Counted from the first letter of the stretch, positions 35,441 to 43,463 are shown. The stretch: DNA of 64,000 bases from Bacteroidia bacterium (GCA_023151315.1 JAKLJE010000010.1:86861-150860); one strand, 5' to 3'. Numbers and translations are program-made. The notes: a model not told the origin generated them from the sequence alone.

Positions 35441-37588
35441 CTATTTCTTTTCTGCTACAGGTTTAACTTTGATATCAGTTCCTACACGCTGCAGATAAGC
35501 AATCAGTGCAACGATTTCATCATCAGGTGAGATTGGAGTTACTTCCTGAACTTTAGCTTTCTTCAGGTTCGCAACAATTCCTTCCGCCTGCTTTTTCGCA
35601 TCAGCAACAGCCTGGTTTTCGTATCCTGCCGGATATGGTACTCCAAGTGTCTGCATTGCGGCGATTTTCTTAGGTGTCAGCTCCCAGTTGATCTGACGCT
35701 CGAACAGCCAAGGATAAGAAGGCATGATAGAGCCCGGAGACATTGAAGTTGGATCATACATGTGATTGTAATGCCATGCATCACCGTACTTGCCTCCGAT
35801 ACGCATCAGATCCGGACCTGTGCGCTTGGATCCCCACTGGAACGGGTGATCATATACGTATTCACCGGCTTTTGAATATTCACCGTAACGTGAAGTTTCT
35901 GAACGGAACGGACGTACCATTTGAGAGTGACAGGTGTAACAACCTTCTTTAATATAAATATCACGTCCTTCAAGTTCGAGCGGAGTATAAGGTTTCACGC
36001 TTGCAATTGTCGGAATGTTGGATTCAACCATGAAAGTCGGGATGAACTCAATTAATCCACCTATTGCAACAAGCACAAGACTGAGAACGAGCATCTGAAT
36101 CGGACGACGTTCAATCCAACGATGCCAGTGCTCTTTACCATGTGTAACATATGCTTTAGGAAGTGCAGGAGCTTCTGCGGCTTCGTTGGCAACGAATACA
36201 CCGGTCTTAACTGTCTTAACAAGGTTGTAAACCATGATGAACACACCAACGAGATACAATGCACCGCCGAGTGAACGCAGACCGTACATCGGCATGATAT
36301 GTGTAACAGTGTCAAGGAATTTATTGGAGAGAGTTCCGTCAGGATTGAATTCTTTCCACATCAAGCTCTGCTCGAGACCTGCCCAGTACATAGGAATTGC
36401 ATAGAACAGGATACCGAGTGTTCCGAGCCAGAAGTGAGCACTTGCCAGTTTAGAAGAATACAGTTTGGTATTCCACATGCGCGGGATCAGCCAGTAAAGT
36501 ACACCGAATGTCAGGAAGCCGTTCCAGCCGAGTGCACCAACGTGTACGTGTGCAATAATCCAATCAGTAAAGTGTGCGATAGCGTTAACGTTCTTCAATG
36601 AAAGCATCGGTCCTTCGAATGTTGCCATACCGTAAGCGGTAATTGCAACAACCATGAACTTCAATACTACATCTTCACGTACACGATCCCATGCACCACG
36701 AAGTGTAAGGAGACCGTTGATCATACCACCCCATGACGGAGCGATGAGCATCACGGAGAATACAACACCGAGTGATTGTGCCCAATCAGGAAGTGAAGTG
36801 TACAAAAGGTGGTGCGGACCTGCCCAGATGTAGATAAAGATGAGCGCCCAGAAGTGAATGATGGAGAGACGGTAAGAGAAAACCGGACGGTTTGCAATTT
36901 TCGGCATGAAGTAATACATCAAACCGAGATACGGGGTTGTTAGGAAGAACGCAACCGCGTTGTGTCCGTACCACCACTGTACCAACGCATCCTGAACACC
37001 TGCATACCAGGAGTAACTCTTCAGGAAGGTTACAGGGATTTCGAAGGAGTTCACGATGTGAAGCATCGCAACCGTAATGAACGTTGCAATGTAGAACCAG
37101 ATTGCAACGTAGATGTGACGCTCACGACGTTTGATAATTGTTCCGAACATGTTGATACCGAAAACAACCCAGATCAACGCAATTGCGATATCGATAGGCC
37201 ATTCCAATTCTGCATATTCTTTTCCTGTTGTGATACCGAAAGGAATTGTCAATGCCGCCGATACGATGATCAACTGCCAGCCCCAGAAATGTACCTTACT
37301 TAACAGGTCGCTGAACATGCGGGCTTTGCAAAGGCGCTGCAAAGAGTAGTAAACACCCATGAAAATACCATTACCCACAAATGCGAAAATCACTGCGTTA
37401 GTGTGCAGCGGTCGCGTTCGTCCGAATGTCGTAAAGTCGAGACCCAGATTTAATTGAGGGAAAACGAGGTCGAGTGCTACCCATAATCCTACGGTCATAC
37501 CAACAATACCCCATACAACGGTTGCCCATGCAAACCATTTGACAATGGTATTGTCGTAACTAAACTTTTCTGTTGCTGTTGTTGTCAT
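35441..37588 (-). CDS. ccoNO: cbb3 cytochrome oxidase, fused catalytic subunit CcoN and cytochrome CcoO
   Basis: A 715-residue fusion of subunits I and II of cbb3 oxidase, the high-affinity terminal oxidase. ATG 37588 (MTTTATEKFSYDN) is chosen; the longer frame reads into ccoS. Residues 1-480 are CcoN with twelve helices and the haem/copper ligands in RPLHTNAVIFAFVGN near 58, QWWYGHNAVAFFLTTPYLG near 215 (CuB His-Tyr region), GPHHLLY near 265 and HVHVGALGWNG near 355. From about 500, a helix precedes the mono-haem CcoO part with GCYTCHSQMVRPFRSET near 570 and RTGPDLMRIGGKY near 610. Fusion of N and O is characteristic of Bacteroidota. Confidence 0.96.
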   Translation of the reverse strand: MTTTATEKFSYDNTIVKWFAWATVVWGIVGMTVGLWVALDLVFPQLNLGLDFTTFGRTRPLHTNAVIFAFVGNGIFMGVYYSLQRLCKARMFSDLLSKVHFWGWQLIIVSAALTIPFGITTGKEYAELEWPIDIAIALIWVVFGINMFGTIIKRRERHIYVAIWFYIATFITVAMLHIVNSFEIPVTFLKSYSWYAGVQDALVQWWYGHNAVAFFLTTPYLGLMYYFMPKIANRPVFSYRLSIIHFWALIFIYIWAGPHHLLYTSLPDWAQSLGVVFSVMLIAPSWGGMINGLLTLRGAWDRVREDVVLKFMVVAITAYGMATFEGPMLSLKNVNAIAHFTDWIIAHVHVGALGWNGFLTFGVLYWLIPRMWNTKLYSSKLASAHFWLGTLGILFYAIPMYWAGLEQSLMWKEFNPDGTLSNKFLDTVTHIMPMYGLRSLGGALYLVGVFIMVYNLVKTVKTGVFVANEAAEAPALPKAYVTHGKEHWHRWIERRPIQMLVLSLVLVAIGGLIEFIPTFMVESNIPTIASVKPYTPLELEGRDIYIKEGCYTCHSQMVRPFRSETSRYGEYSKAGEYVYDHPFQWGSKRTGPDLMRIGGKYGDAWHYNHMYDPTSMSPGSIMPSYPWLFERQINWELTPKKIAAMQTLGVPYPAGYENQAVADAKKQAEGIVANLKKAKVQEVTPISPDDEIVALIAYLQRVGTDIKVKPVAEKK

Positions 37589-37766
37589 ACTGAACTTGTT
37601 CTTGATTTGATTCTGGTTTTTGAGGGTAATTATCGTCGAACAACATCCGGACACCCGGAGTGTAGTTATCGTCAAACTGGCCTTTTTTAGCAGCTATTAT
37701 GAACGCAATAAGAAATCCTGTTGCTGCGATGAGACTTGCTCCAATGAGAATGAAAATTGCGCTCAC
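37560..37766 (-). CDS. ccoS: cbb3 oxidase maturation protein CcoS
   Basis: A 68-residue single-helix protein needed to insert haem b and copper into CcoN. Start set at GTG 37766 (SAIFILIGASLIAATGFL): it matches the usual CcoS start and lies just after a perfect -7 element (37787-37794), whereas a longer TTG-initiated frame would begin upstream of transcription. The family motif AAKKGQFDDNYTPGVRMLFD follows the helix. It overlaps ccoNO by 29 bases and is the first gene of the oxidase operon. Confidence 0.88.
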   Translation of the reverse strand: MSAIFILIGASLIAATGFLIAFIIAAKKGQFDDNYTPGVRMLFDDNYPQKPESNQEQVQYDNNSNRKV

Positions 37767-37786
37767 GTTGATCTGATTAATCCGTA

Positions 37787-37794
37787 CAAAAGTA
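37787..37794 (-). promoter_or_regulatory. -7 element of the cbb3 operon promoter
   Basis: TACTTTTG, perfect TAnnTTTG, predicting transcription from 37782 and a 16-base leader before the ccoS GTG. Confidence 0.6.
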
Positions 37795-37817
37795 TCCTTG
37801 TGATTTTTTAACAATCA

Positions 37818-37829
37818 TGAGGCAAGTCA
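37818..37829 (-). promoter_or_regulatory. FNR-type box of the cbb3 operon
   Basis: On the minus strand TGAC-TTGC-CTCA: one mismatch from TGAC-N4-GTCA, centred at 37823.5, exactly 41.5 bp before the predicted start 37782. It overlaps the stop region of ccoI. Confidence 0.5.
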
Positions 37830-40267
37830 CTGAATAACCTGATCTCCGTCATGTTCAGGCTTGCCCAGGATTACGGACGCGGCGATTTTCGTGGAAATTG
37901 TGGCAATAAGGATCACGCTGAAAGAGCTCAGCGGCATTAGGATTGCCGCGATAAGCGGACTCATTTGACCGCTGAGCGAGTAGTACATTCCGGCGAAGTT
38001 GTAGAGTACAGATACAATAAATGCTGCTACAACTATCTTACGTGCAACCTTGGTGTAACGCAGCAGTCCCGGCAGCTTACTGAAAGATCTGCCATCGAGA
38101 ATAGCATCGCATGCAGGGAAGAAGTTGTTCGTATTATCTGATATTGCAATTCCAGCTTCCGCCTGCGCAAGTGCTCCGGCATCATTAAGTCCGTCTCCGA
38201 TCATTATTACTTTATGACCTTGCTTTTGCAATGAAGCGATGTGATCAAGTTTATCCTGCGGGGTACAGGAGAATTTCATGCTGTCGTTGAAAATCGGTTT
38301 AAGTAACTCGGCCTGTGAGTTATTGTCACCGGAAAGTAATTCCAGCTTGTAATTGTTTTTCAGGTCAGATGCAATGCTTTCCAAACCATCACGAAGGCGG
38401 TTGTGAATAATGAAATGTCCGCGAACCTGATTGTTTACTGCAATCCAGACTTCACTGGCGCCGTGAGCATGTTTCACGGATGATCCTGCGTGTACTGCCG
38501 ATCCGGCAATATAATGTCTGCCGTTAACGTCACCACTGATTCCTTTTCCACTCACCTCCGAATAGTGATGCACTTCCGGAGTTTCTGTCTGATTGAGCCA
38601 CGCATTGATCTTACGGCTTAACGGATGTCCGCTGTTCTTCGTGAGTGCAGCTATCTCCTTTTTTTCTTCAGGAGTTAACGGAGCTCCGTTAAATTCGATC
38701 ATTGATTCACCGCTATTGGTAATTGTACCGGTTTTGTCGAATACAGTAACGTCTGATGTAGCAATGCGATCGATAGCATCTGCGTTCTTTAAATAGAATC
38801 TGAATTTGCCAAGCCAATGCAGCACACTCGCGTTAGTAAATGTGGATGCCAGGAGCAATGTACACGGACACGCTACAATCAGAACTGCCGTAAGCACATT
38901 CATTGATTCTGCAGGATTGATGAATAGCCATGCCACACCGCCTGAGAGAGAAGTGAGAATAACCGCTGAACTGAACCAACGGTTAATGAAATCAATGTAT
39001 GTTTTGCGTTCTTCTGTTCTTCTTCGTGAAAAACTATCGTTGTTCCACAACTGGGTCAGATAACTCTGTGAAACCTGATCCTGAACAATTAGTTCGGCAC
39101 TGGAATTGGTGAGTCGTGCGCCGGCGAATATTTTTTCTCCTTTTCGTTTGGTGACCGGTTCAGATTCTCCCGTAACGAAACTGTAATCAACATAGGTGAC
39201 ATCTGAAACCAGTATTGCATCTGCAGGAATAATTTCTCCGTGGTGAACGCGAATACGTGCGCCTTGTTTTAAGTCAGTAACGGGAACACTTTTTTCCGTG
39301 TTGTTGTCGAGAATGGTTACAGAAATAGGGAAGTAAGACTTGTAATCACGTTCAAAGGAAAGACGTTCATACGTTCTGTCCTGAAAGTATCTGCCCAACA
39401 ACATAAAGAACACGATTCCGGTCATGGAATCGAGATAACTTGTTTCCTGATGCGCAATGATTTCATAAACACTTCGACCGAATGTAACAGCAACGGCAAG
39501 TTTAGTGCAATCGGTGCATCGATGTTCAACGAGCGGAGGCGAATCGCTTTCCATGCAGAGATGAAAAAGTCGGAAGCGGAGTAGAGGAGAACCGGCAATG
39601 CCAGTGCCAGACTCAACCATCCGAAAAATGCTTTCAGATGCGGTAACTCAGCGAGATCCCCGGATGTCAGATATTCCGGAAAACTCAGCAGCATGATATT
39701 TGCGAAACTGAAACCGGCAATACCGATTTTCAAAACTCGCGGACTGATGCCTTTCTTTTTCTCTTTGAGCTCAAGATCTCCGAGACTGATGGAAGGCGGA
39801 TAACCGGTACGTGAAAGTACTTCTGCTACTTTACTTAGTTTGATATCATTTGTGCGGAAGTCAACTGTTACTTCTTTACGCGGAAAGTTAACAGAAGAAG
39901 CGACAATGGAAGGATTGAGTTTATAAAGATGTTCGAGCAACCAGATGCAGGAACTGCAATGCATTCCGGGTGTATAAAACACTACACGGGAAATGTCTTT
40001 GTCTTCGAAACGAATGAGCTTGCTTCTGATGGAGGTTTCATCCAACGCAGAGAATTTACCTGCCCATTCACTGGCTTTGTTGCCGGGCCCCTCTTCGAGG
40101 TCGTAGTAATTGCAGAGATTATTCTCTTTAAGAAGTTCGTATACAAGCTTGCATCCTTCGCAGCAGAATTCGTGATTGTCTGCCTGGATTACGGATGACT
40201 TGCATTCATCGCCGCAATGATAACAGGTTGCTATCTTTGCAGACTTATCGATTTTGAGAGAGTTCAT
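37827..40267 (-). pseudogene. ccoI: Copper-transporting P-type ATPase CcoI/FixI, interrupted by a frameshift
   Basis: Two overlapping frames together give a full FixI/CopA2 ATPase of about 810 residues that loads copper into cbb3 oxidase. The N-terminal frame (40267-39422) has CYHCGDEC and CCEGCKLVYE, the ferredoxin-like metal domain with MHCSSCIWLLEHL near 105, and helices up to LRSLNIDAPIAL. There the homologous reading jumps to the other frame (LAVAVTFGRSVYEI, ending 37827), which holds the actuator TGES, the CPC ion site (VACPCTLLLAS), the phosphorylation motif DKTGTIT and GDGLNDAGALAQAE. One base is missing near 39501-39503 in a run of three T (A on the coding strand). Either a sequencing/assembly error or a genuine mutation; no classical slippery heptamer is present. 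Confidence 0.88.
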
Positions 40268-40272
40268 GAGAG

Positions 40273-40362
40273 AAAAAAATAAAGCGGGTGACTGAAGTAC
40301 GCTACCAACCTTTATGTCGACCCGCTTTCGATATCCGAAACCACTGTGTGGCGGTGTATCGT
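40273..40362 (-). ncRNA. Candidate FNR-activated small RNA / attenuating leader of ccoI
   Basis: A predicted start at 40362 and a terminator-like hairpin ending at 40273 define an RNA of about 90 nt. The hairpin pairs AAAGCGGGT (40328-40320) with ACCCGCTTT (40289-40281), extended by GAC/GTC past a bulged C, leaves a loop of about 23 nt and is followed by A and seven U. The ccoI ATG comes five bases after the U tract, so ccoI would be expressed by readthrough or the RNA is independent. The loop includes TAAAGGTTGGTAG, complementary to the 5' end of the persulfide-dioxygenase mRNA. Structure seen directly; function inferred. Confidence 0.4.
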
Positions 40363-40366
40363 ATCA

Positions 40367-40374
40367 CAAAGGTG
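40367..40374 (-). promoter_or_regulatory. -7 element of the ccoI leader promoter
   Basis: CACCTTTG (first T of TAnnTTTG replaced by C) predicts a start at 40362. Confidence 0.45.
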
Positions 40375-40397
40375 CATTTCCGATTTTCCGGATAAAA

Positions 40398-40409
40398 TGA
40401 CCGCGGTCA
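40398..40409. promoter_or_regulatory. FNR-type box 1 in the ccoI / eRF1-3-like intergenic region
   Basis: TGAC-CGCG-GTCA, a perfect palindrome (extended to ATGACCGCGGTCAT), centred at 40403.5, 41.5 bp before the predicted ccoI-leader start 40362. Confidence 0.65.
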
Positions 40410-40418
40410 TGTTTGCCG

Positions 40419-40432
40419 TTGACTGATGTCAA
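40419..40432. promoter_or_regulatory. FNR-type box 2, full consensus
   Basis: TTGACTGATGTCAA is a perfect TTGAC-N4-GTCAA palindrome, centred at 40425.5, 22 bp from box 1 and 63.5 bp before the predicted start of the gene at 40516. Confidence 0.7.
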
Positions 40433-40441
40433 TTTTAGCAC

Positions 40442-40453
40442 TGACATGCATTA
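40442..40453. promoter_or_regulatory. FNR-type half box 3
   Basis: TGAC-ATGC-ATTA retains one perfect half-site; its centre at 40447.5 is another 22 bp on and exactly 41.5 bp before the predicted start 40489. Confidence 0.4.
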
Positions 40454-40476
40454 TGAAACCGTGAAAGATCGCGTTT

Positions 40477-40484
40477 TACTTTTG
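40477..40484 (+). promoter_or_regulatory. -7 element of the eRF1-3-like gene
   Basis: TACTTTTG, perfect match and identical to the ccoS element; predicts transcription from 40489 with a 27-base leader. Confidence 0.55.
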
Positions 40485-40515
40485 TCTTATAATTAACAAC
40501 TAAATCACTACCACT

Positions 40516-40953
40516 ATGCACAAGCAACCTGAACACGACTACCGAGTAGCAGTCTGGATGGATCACCATACAGCGAAAATTGTAAAGCCTGTTTCCCGCG
40601 AAGAATTTGAAATTGAAGTACTCGAAGCTCATGGGCATCATAACGAACACAAGGCACACGATAATTCTCAAACGCATGATAAATATAATGACGGAAAAAA
40701 TCGTGAATCTGTGAAGCAGTTCTTCAGTGAATTGGAGAAGAAGCTAACAGGCTTTGATACGTTTTTACTGATGGGGCCTTCGACCGCTAAGAATGAATTT
40801 GAACATCAGATGCGCAGCGGTAAACACTTTCACGGTAAGAGAGTAGCTGTAGATAATCTGGAGAGTCTTTCCGACAATGAACTGATAGCTTACGTAAAGA
40901 AGAATCTTCGCGCGCGTATGGACATTTACCGCGATGAAGAAATGATCAAGTAG
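40516..40953 (+). CDS. Translational-machinery-like protein (eRF1 domain 3-related)
   Basis: A 145-residue cytosolic protein resembling the family annotated as translational machinery protein or host attachment protein, whose fold is that of eRF1/Pelota domain 3. Matching stretches are YRVAVWMDHHTAKIV near 9-23, a His-rich loop GHHNEHKAHDNSQTH near 42-56, FLLMGPSTAKNEFEHQM near 84 and NLESLSDNELIAYVKKNL near 115. In proteobacteria the relatives are often found among low-oxygen or stress genes, and here the gene is preceded by FNR-type boxes. Activity unknown; a role in stalled ribosomes is speculative. Confidence 0.6.
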   Translation: MHKQPEHDYRVAVWMDHHTAKIVKPVSREEFEIEVLEAHGHHNEHKAHDNSQTHDKYNDGKNRESVKQFFSELEKKLTGFDTFLLMGPSTAKNEFEHQMRSGKHFHGKRVAVDNLESLSDNELIAYVKKNLRARMDIYRDEEMIK

Positions 40954-40970
40954 TTTTTCGGTTATTTCGT

Positions 40971-41010
40971 AACAGCCGGTTCGCCACTTATGCGGATCGG
41001 CTGTTGTTTT
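40971..41010 (+). terminator. Intrinsic terminator after the eRF1-3-like gene
   Basis: AACAGCCG (40971-40978) pairs with CGGCTGTT (40998-41005) over a 19-base loop, followed by GTTTT. Confidence 0.75.
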
Positions 41011-41066
41011 ATAAAGCCGGACCGACAACTCAGCTTGTTTGGCTTGCGGCTGCGTTTGCTACAAAT

Positions 41067-41074
41067 TAGATTCG
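41067..41074 (+). promoter_or_regulatory. Promoter of the TonB-domain gene
   Basis: TAGATTCG fits TAnnTTYG; a CTTG at 41043-41046 lies 20 bases upstream in the -33 position. Confidence 0.4.
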
Positions 41075-41086
41075 CATAAAAAAAAC

Positions 41087-41518
41087 ATGAGAAATATATT
41101 TCTGATTCTATCATTGGTAGGTGGTATGACCTTGAACGCGCAAACTTCAATAGTAATTGAAGTTGATGATTCTTCGAAATCTGCAGACACAACAGAAGAT
41201 GTGCTGGTTGCAGTTGATGAATCGCCTGAATATCCCGGAGGGAACGAGGCAATGCTTAAGTATCTGCAGCAGAACTTGAAATACCCGAAAGACGGACTTG
41301 ATTCCGCCAAGAGCGGAACAGTTTATGTGGAGTTCGTTGTACTTAAAACCGGTGAGGTTAGCAACGTGAAAGTAGTAAGAGGAATAAAGGATTATCCTTC
41401 ATTCGGTGCCGAGGCAGTACGCGTCATAAGCGAAATGCCTAAATGGAAACCTGGAGTGATGCACGATAAACCTGTAAACGTTAAAATGGTTCTTCCTGTC
41501 AGGTTTTCGCTCAACTAG
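41087..41518 (+). CDS. Exported TonB C-terminal-domain protein
   Basis: A 143-residue periplasmic protein: signal peptide MRNIFLILSLVGGMTLNAQ from ATG 41087, then a TonB-C-like domain containing PEYPGGNEAMLKYLQQNLKYP near 50, GTVYVEFVVLKTGEVSNVKVV near 85 and EMPKWKPGVMHDKPVNVKMVLPV at the end. There is no N-terminal membrane anchor or proline-rich spacer, so it is a stand-alone TonB-C protein common in Bacteroidota, probably not an energiser itself. It converges with the ChaN gene, overlapping by four bases. Confidence 0.8.
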   Translation: MRNIFLILSLVGGMTLNAQTSIVIEVDDSSKSADTTEDVLVAVDESPEYPGGNEAMLKYLQQNLKYPKDGLDSAKSGTVYVEFVVLKTGEVSNVKVVRGIKDYPSFGAEAVRVISEMPKWKPGVMHDKPVNVKMVLPVRFSLN

Positions 41519-42378
41519 TGCGTCGTGGTCATCGTGTTCGGTACACAAATGATCACATCTCCGCGACCTTCGTCTTCTTTGTTCAGCTTTGAAATATCAT
41601 CCTGTGTTGTAGTTGAAATTACCATCACCTTCAACGCAGGATTTTTCTTTTTCAGATACCATTCGATTGATTGATGTCTGTCGCTGTGATAACTTCCATT
41701 GTAATGGATGAAGTGTTTTCCAGGTGCCCAGTTCGAATAGATGAAGTGCGCCATGGTTGCATCTTTCGCAGCTTGTGACATCGGGAGATTCTGTCCGCCG
41801 TGTCCGCCGGCATTCATGAATATTTCCTTGTAACACTGTAAAGTGCTGTCATATGCAATCGGAAGCGGTGCTATCCATTGTTTTGATGAATCAGGTAGTG
41901 CTTCCAGTGCAGCGAAACCGCCCATGTAAACCTTGCTTGCAAATTTTCTTGGTATGTTGGTAGCAATGAACTGCAGCTTATGTTCTTTTGCAAAGTCAAC
42001 TAAAGGACGGTAATCTGTTTCGTAGTTAGGCCACAAACGAACAACACGACGCAGTTGAGTGTCTGCAATTTCTCCACTGAGGTAACGGTTAAGTCCGCGT
42101 TGATTATCTGCTTCGAACATTTCTGCTCCCAGTACAACTTTATCACCATAAACTTTATAAAGATCGTTTGTCAGTTCATACTGTAACCAATGACAAATCG
42201 GGTTGTTATGATATTCTCCGAACAACACAACATCAGCCTTTTTCGCCTCTTCCAGCATTTTAGTATAAGTGGTTGGCTTCCCGTTGATGGTAAACAAAGT
42301 GTAAGCAGGTTTGTCAGCACCTTTGAATGCCACACTGATCAATGCCAGTAAAGGAAGAAACAGGTAAAACTTTTTCAT
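41515..42378 (-). CDS. ChaN family haem/iron-associated lipoprotein-like protein
   Basis: A 287-residue exported protein of the ChaN family (haem-binding in Campylobacter). The signal region is MKKFYLFLPLLALISVAF; family motifs are DVVLFGEYHNNPICHWLQYE near 50-69, LGAEMFEADNQRGLNRYLSG near 85 and FIHYNGSYHSDRHQSIEWYL near 225. Conserved Glu/His pairs are likely metal or haem ligands. Monocistronic; promoter not clear. Confidence 0.82.
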   Translation of the reverse strand: MKKFYLFLPLLALISVAFKGADKPAYTLFTINGKPTTYTKMLEEAKKADVVLFGEYHNNPICHWLQYELTNDLYKVYGDKVVLGAEMFEADNQRGLNRYLSGEIADTQLRRVVRLWPNYETDYRPLVDFAKEHKLQFIATNIPRKFASKVYMGGFAALEALPDSSKQWIAPLPIAYDSTLQCYKEIFMNAGGHGGQNLPMSQAAKDATMAHFIYSNWAPGKHFIHYNGSYHSDRHQSIEWYLKKKNPALKVMVISTTTQDDISKLNKEDEGRGDVIICVPNTMTTTH

Positions 42379-42463
42379 GTTGTTACAATTTGGATTTAGG
42401 TGAGACGAATGTAATAGGTTTATCGGTATTACCGATTCAGGAAATGTTAATGCGTGATAAATA

Positions 42464-43336
42464 TCAGAAAGTATCGGGTTCTACATGAATCAATACACCC
42501 GCAATTCCCGGTATATCCTGCATTATTTTCTCCTGTACTTTATGTGCAATGTCGTGTCCTTCCTGAACCGTTATCTGGCCGTTAACAGTTAAATGCAGAT
42601 CAACGTGGTGATTAAGCCCCGATTTTCTGATAAAGCACTTTTCCGTGTTGATGACGCCGTTCACTTCCGAAGCGGACTTGCGTATTTCTTCAATCAAATC
42701 ATGATGTGTGTGTTCATCCATGATTTCTCCCAATGCAGGACGAAAAATAAGGAAGCTGTTGTAAAGAATGAAAACGGAAGCGAGCAGAGCAGCCCAGTCA
42801 TCAGCTGATTCATATCCTTTACCCATAAAAACGGCAACTCCGATACCGATCAATGCTGCTGCAGACGTTATCGCATCACTGCGATGATGCCACGCATCTC
42901 CCTTCACAGCCGTACTCTTGGTTTCTTCCCCGGTTTTAGAAACAATTCTGAAAAATACTTCTTTGATCACCACTACGCCGATCAGTACATAAATAGTGTA
43001 CGTTTCCGGTAGCTCATGTGGTGTTTGAATATTAATCACGGCTTGCCATGCGATCCCGATTGCCGAAAAAATTAAAAAGGCAACAACCATGAATGTAATT
43101 AACGGTTCTGCTTTGCCATGTCCGTATGGATGATCTTCATCCGGAGGTCGCGTGGAATAACGTAAACCGATCAGCACAAGAAAGGAAGAAACGATGTCCG
43201 TGGTGCTTTCCACAGCATCTGCAATCAATGCATAGGAATTGCCAAAATAGCCTGTTATACCTTTGACAAGAGCAAGGAACAGATTGCCGATAATACTCAG
43301 CCACGTAACTTTTATCGCTTTGTCTTTACTGTTCAT
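42464..43336 (-). CDS. Cation diffusion facilitator (CDF) metal exporter
   Basis: A 290-residue inner-membrane antiporter of the FieF/CzcD type. ATG 43336 (MNSKDKAIKVTW) chosen; upstream frame lacks homology. Six helices; metal site A residues in ALIADAVESTTDIVSS near 32 (helix 2) and WHHRSDAITSAAALIGI near 150 (helix 5), and a cytosolic domain with HHDLIEEIRKSASEVNGV near 210 and HVDLHLTVNG near 242. Likely exports Fe(II), Zn(II) or similar. Divergent from the Usp gene, with the intergenic FNR-type box nearer to Usp. Confidence 0.9.
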   Translation of the reverse strand: MNSKDKAIKVTWLSIIGNLFLALVKGITGYFGNSYALIADAVESTTDIVSSFLVLIGLRYSTRPPDEDHPYGHGKAEPLITFMVVAFLIFSAIGIAWQAVINIQTPHELPETYTIYVLIGVVVIKEVFFRIVSKTGEETKSTAVKGDAWHHRSDAITSAAALIGIGVAVFMGKGYESADDWAALLASVFILYNSFLIFRPALGEIMDEHTHHDLIEEIRKSASEVNGVINTEKCFIRKSGLNHHVDLHLTVNGQITVQEGHDIAHKVQEKIMQDIPGIAGVLIHVEPDTF

Positions 43337-43403
43337 TGATAGGCGAAATGAAGATACGTTTTTATGGAATTGTGCCGGAACTGATATTACTCTTTTCCGG
43401 GAC

Positions 43404-43415
43404 TGACGCAGGTCA
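43404..43415. promoter_or_regulatory. FNR-type box upstream of the Usp gene
   Basis: TGAC-GCAG-GTCA, perfect arms, centred at 43409.5; 41.5 bp before the start at 43451 predicted from the TTATTTTG element at 43439-43446. Confidence 0.6.
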
Positions 43416-43446
43416 TGTCCGCGTTTATGCGTACGCAATTATTTTG

Positions 43447-43461
43447 TATCAAAACTTGATA
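43447..43461. repeat. Perfect inverted repeat at the Usp transcription start
   Basis: TATCAA-AAC-TTGATA covers the predicted start point and ends three bases before the ATG. It may be an operator or a 5' RNA hairpin that covers the start region. Confidence 0.45.
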
Positions 43462-43463
43462 AA

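Noticed and set aside
37767..37814. Longer TTG-initiated form of CcoS
   Set aside because: It would begin upstream of a perfect -7 element and adds residues absent from CcoS proteins; GTG 37766 fits both family and promoter.
39495..39510. Programmed -1 frameshift in ccoI
   Set aside because: The site reads CTAAAC in the zero frame without an X-XXY-YYZ heptamer or an obvious downstream stem; a missing base is simpler.
40274..40281. TATTTTTT directly before ccoI as its promoter
   Set aside because: It coincides with the U tract of the hairpin, lacks the terminal G, and has no activator box at -41.5; the FNR-linked promoter at 40362 fits better.
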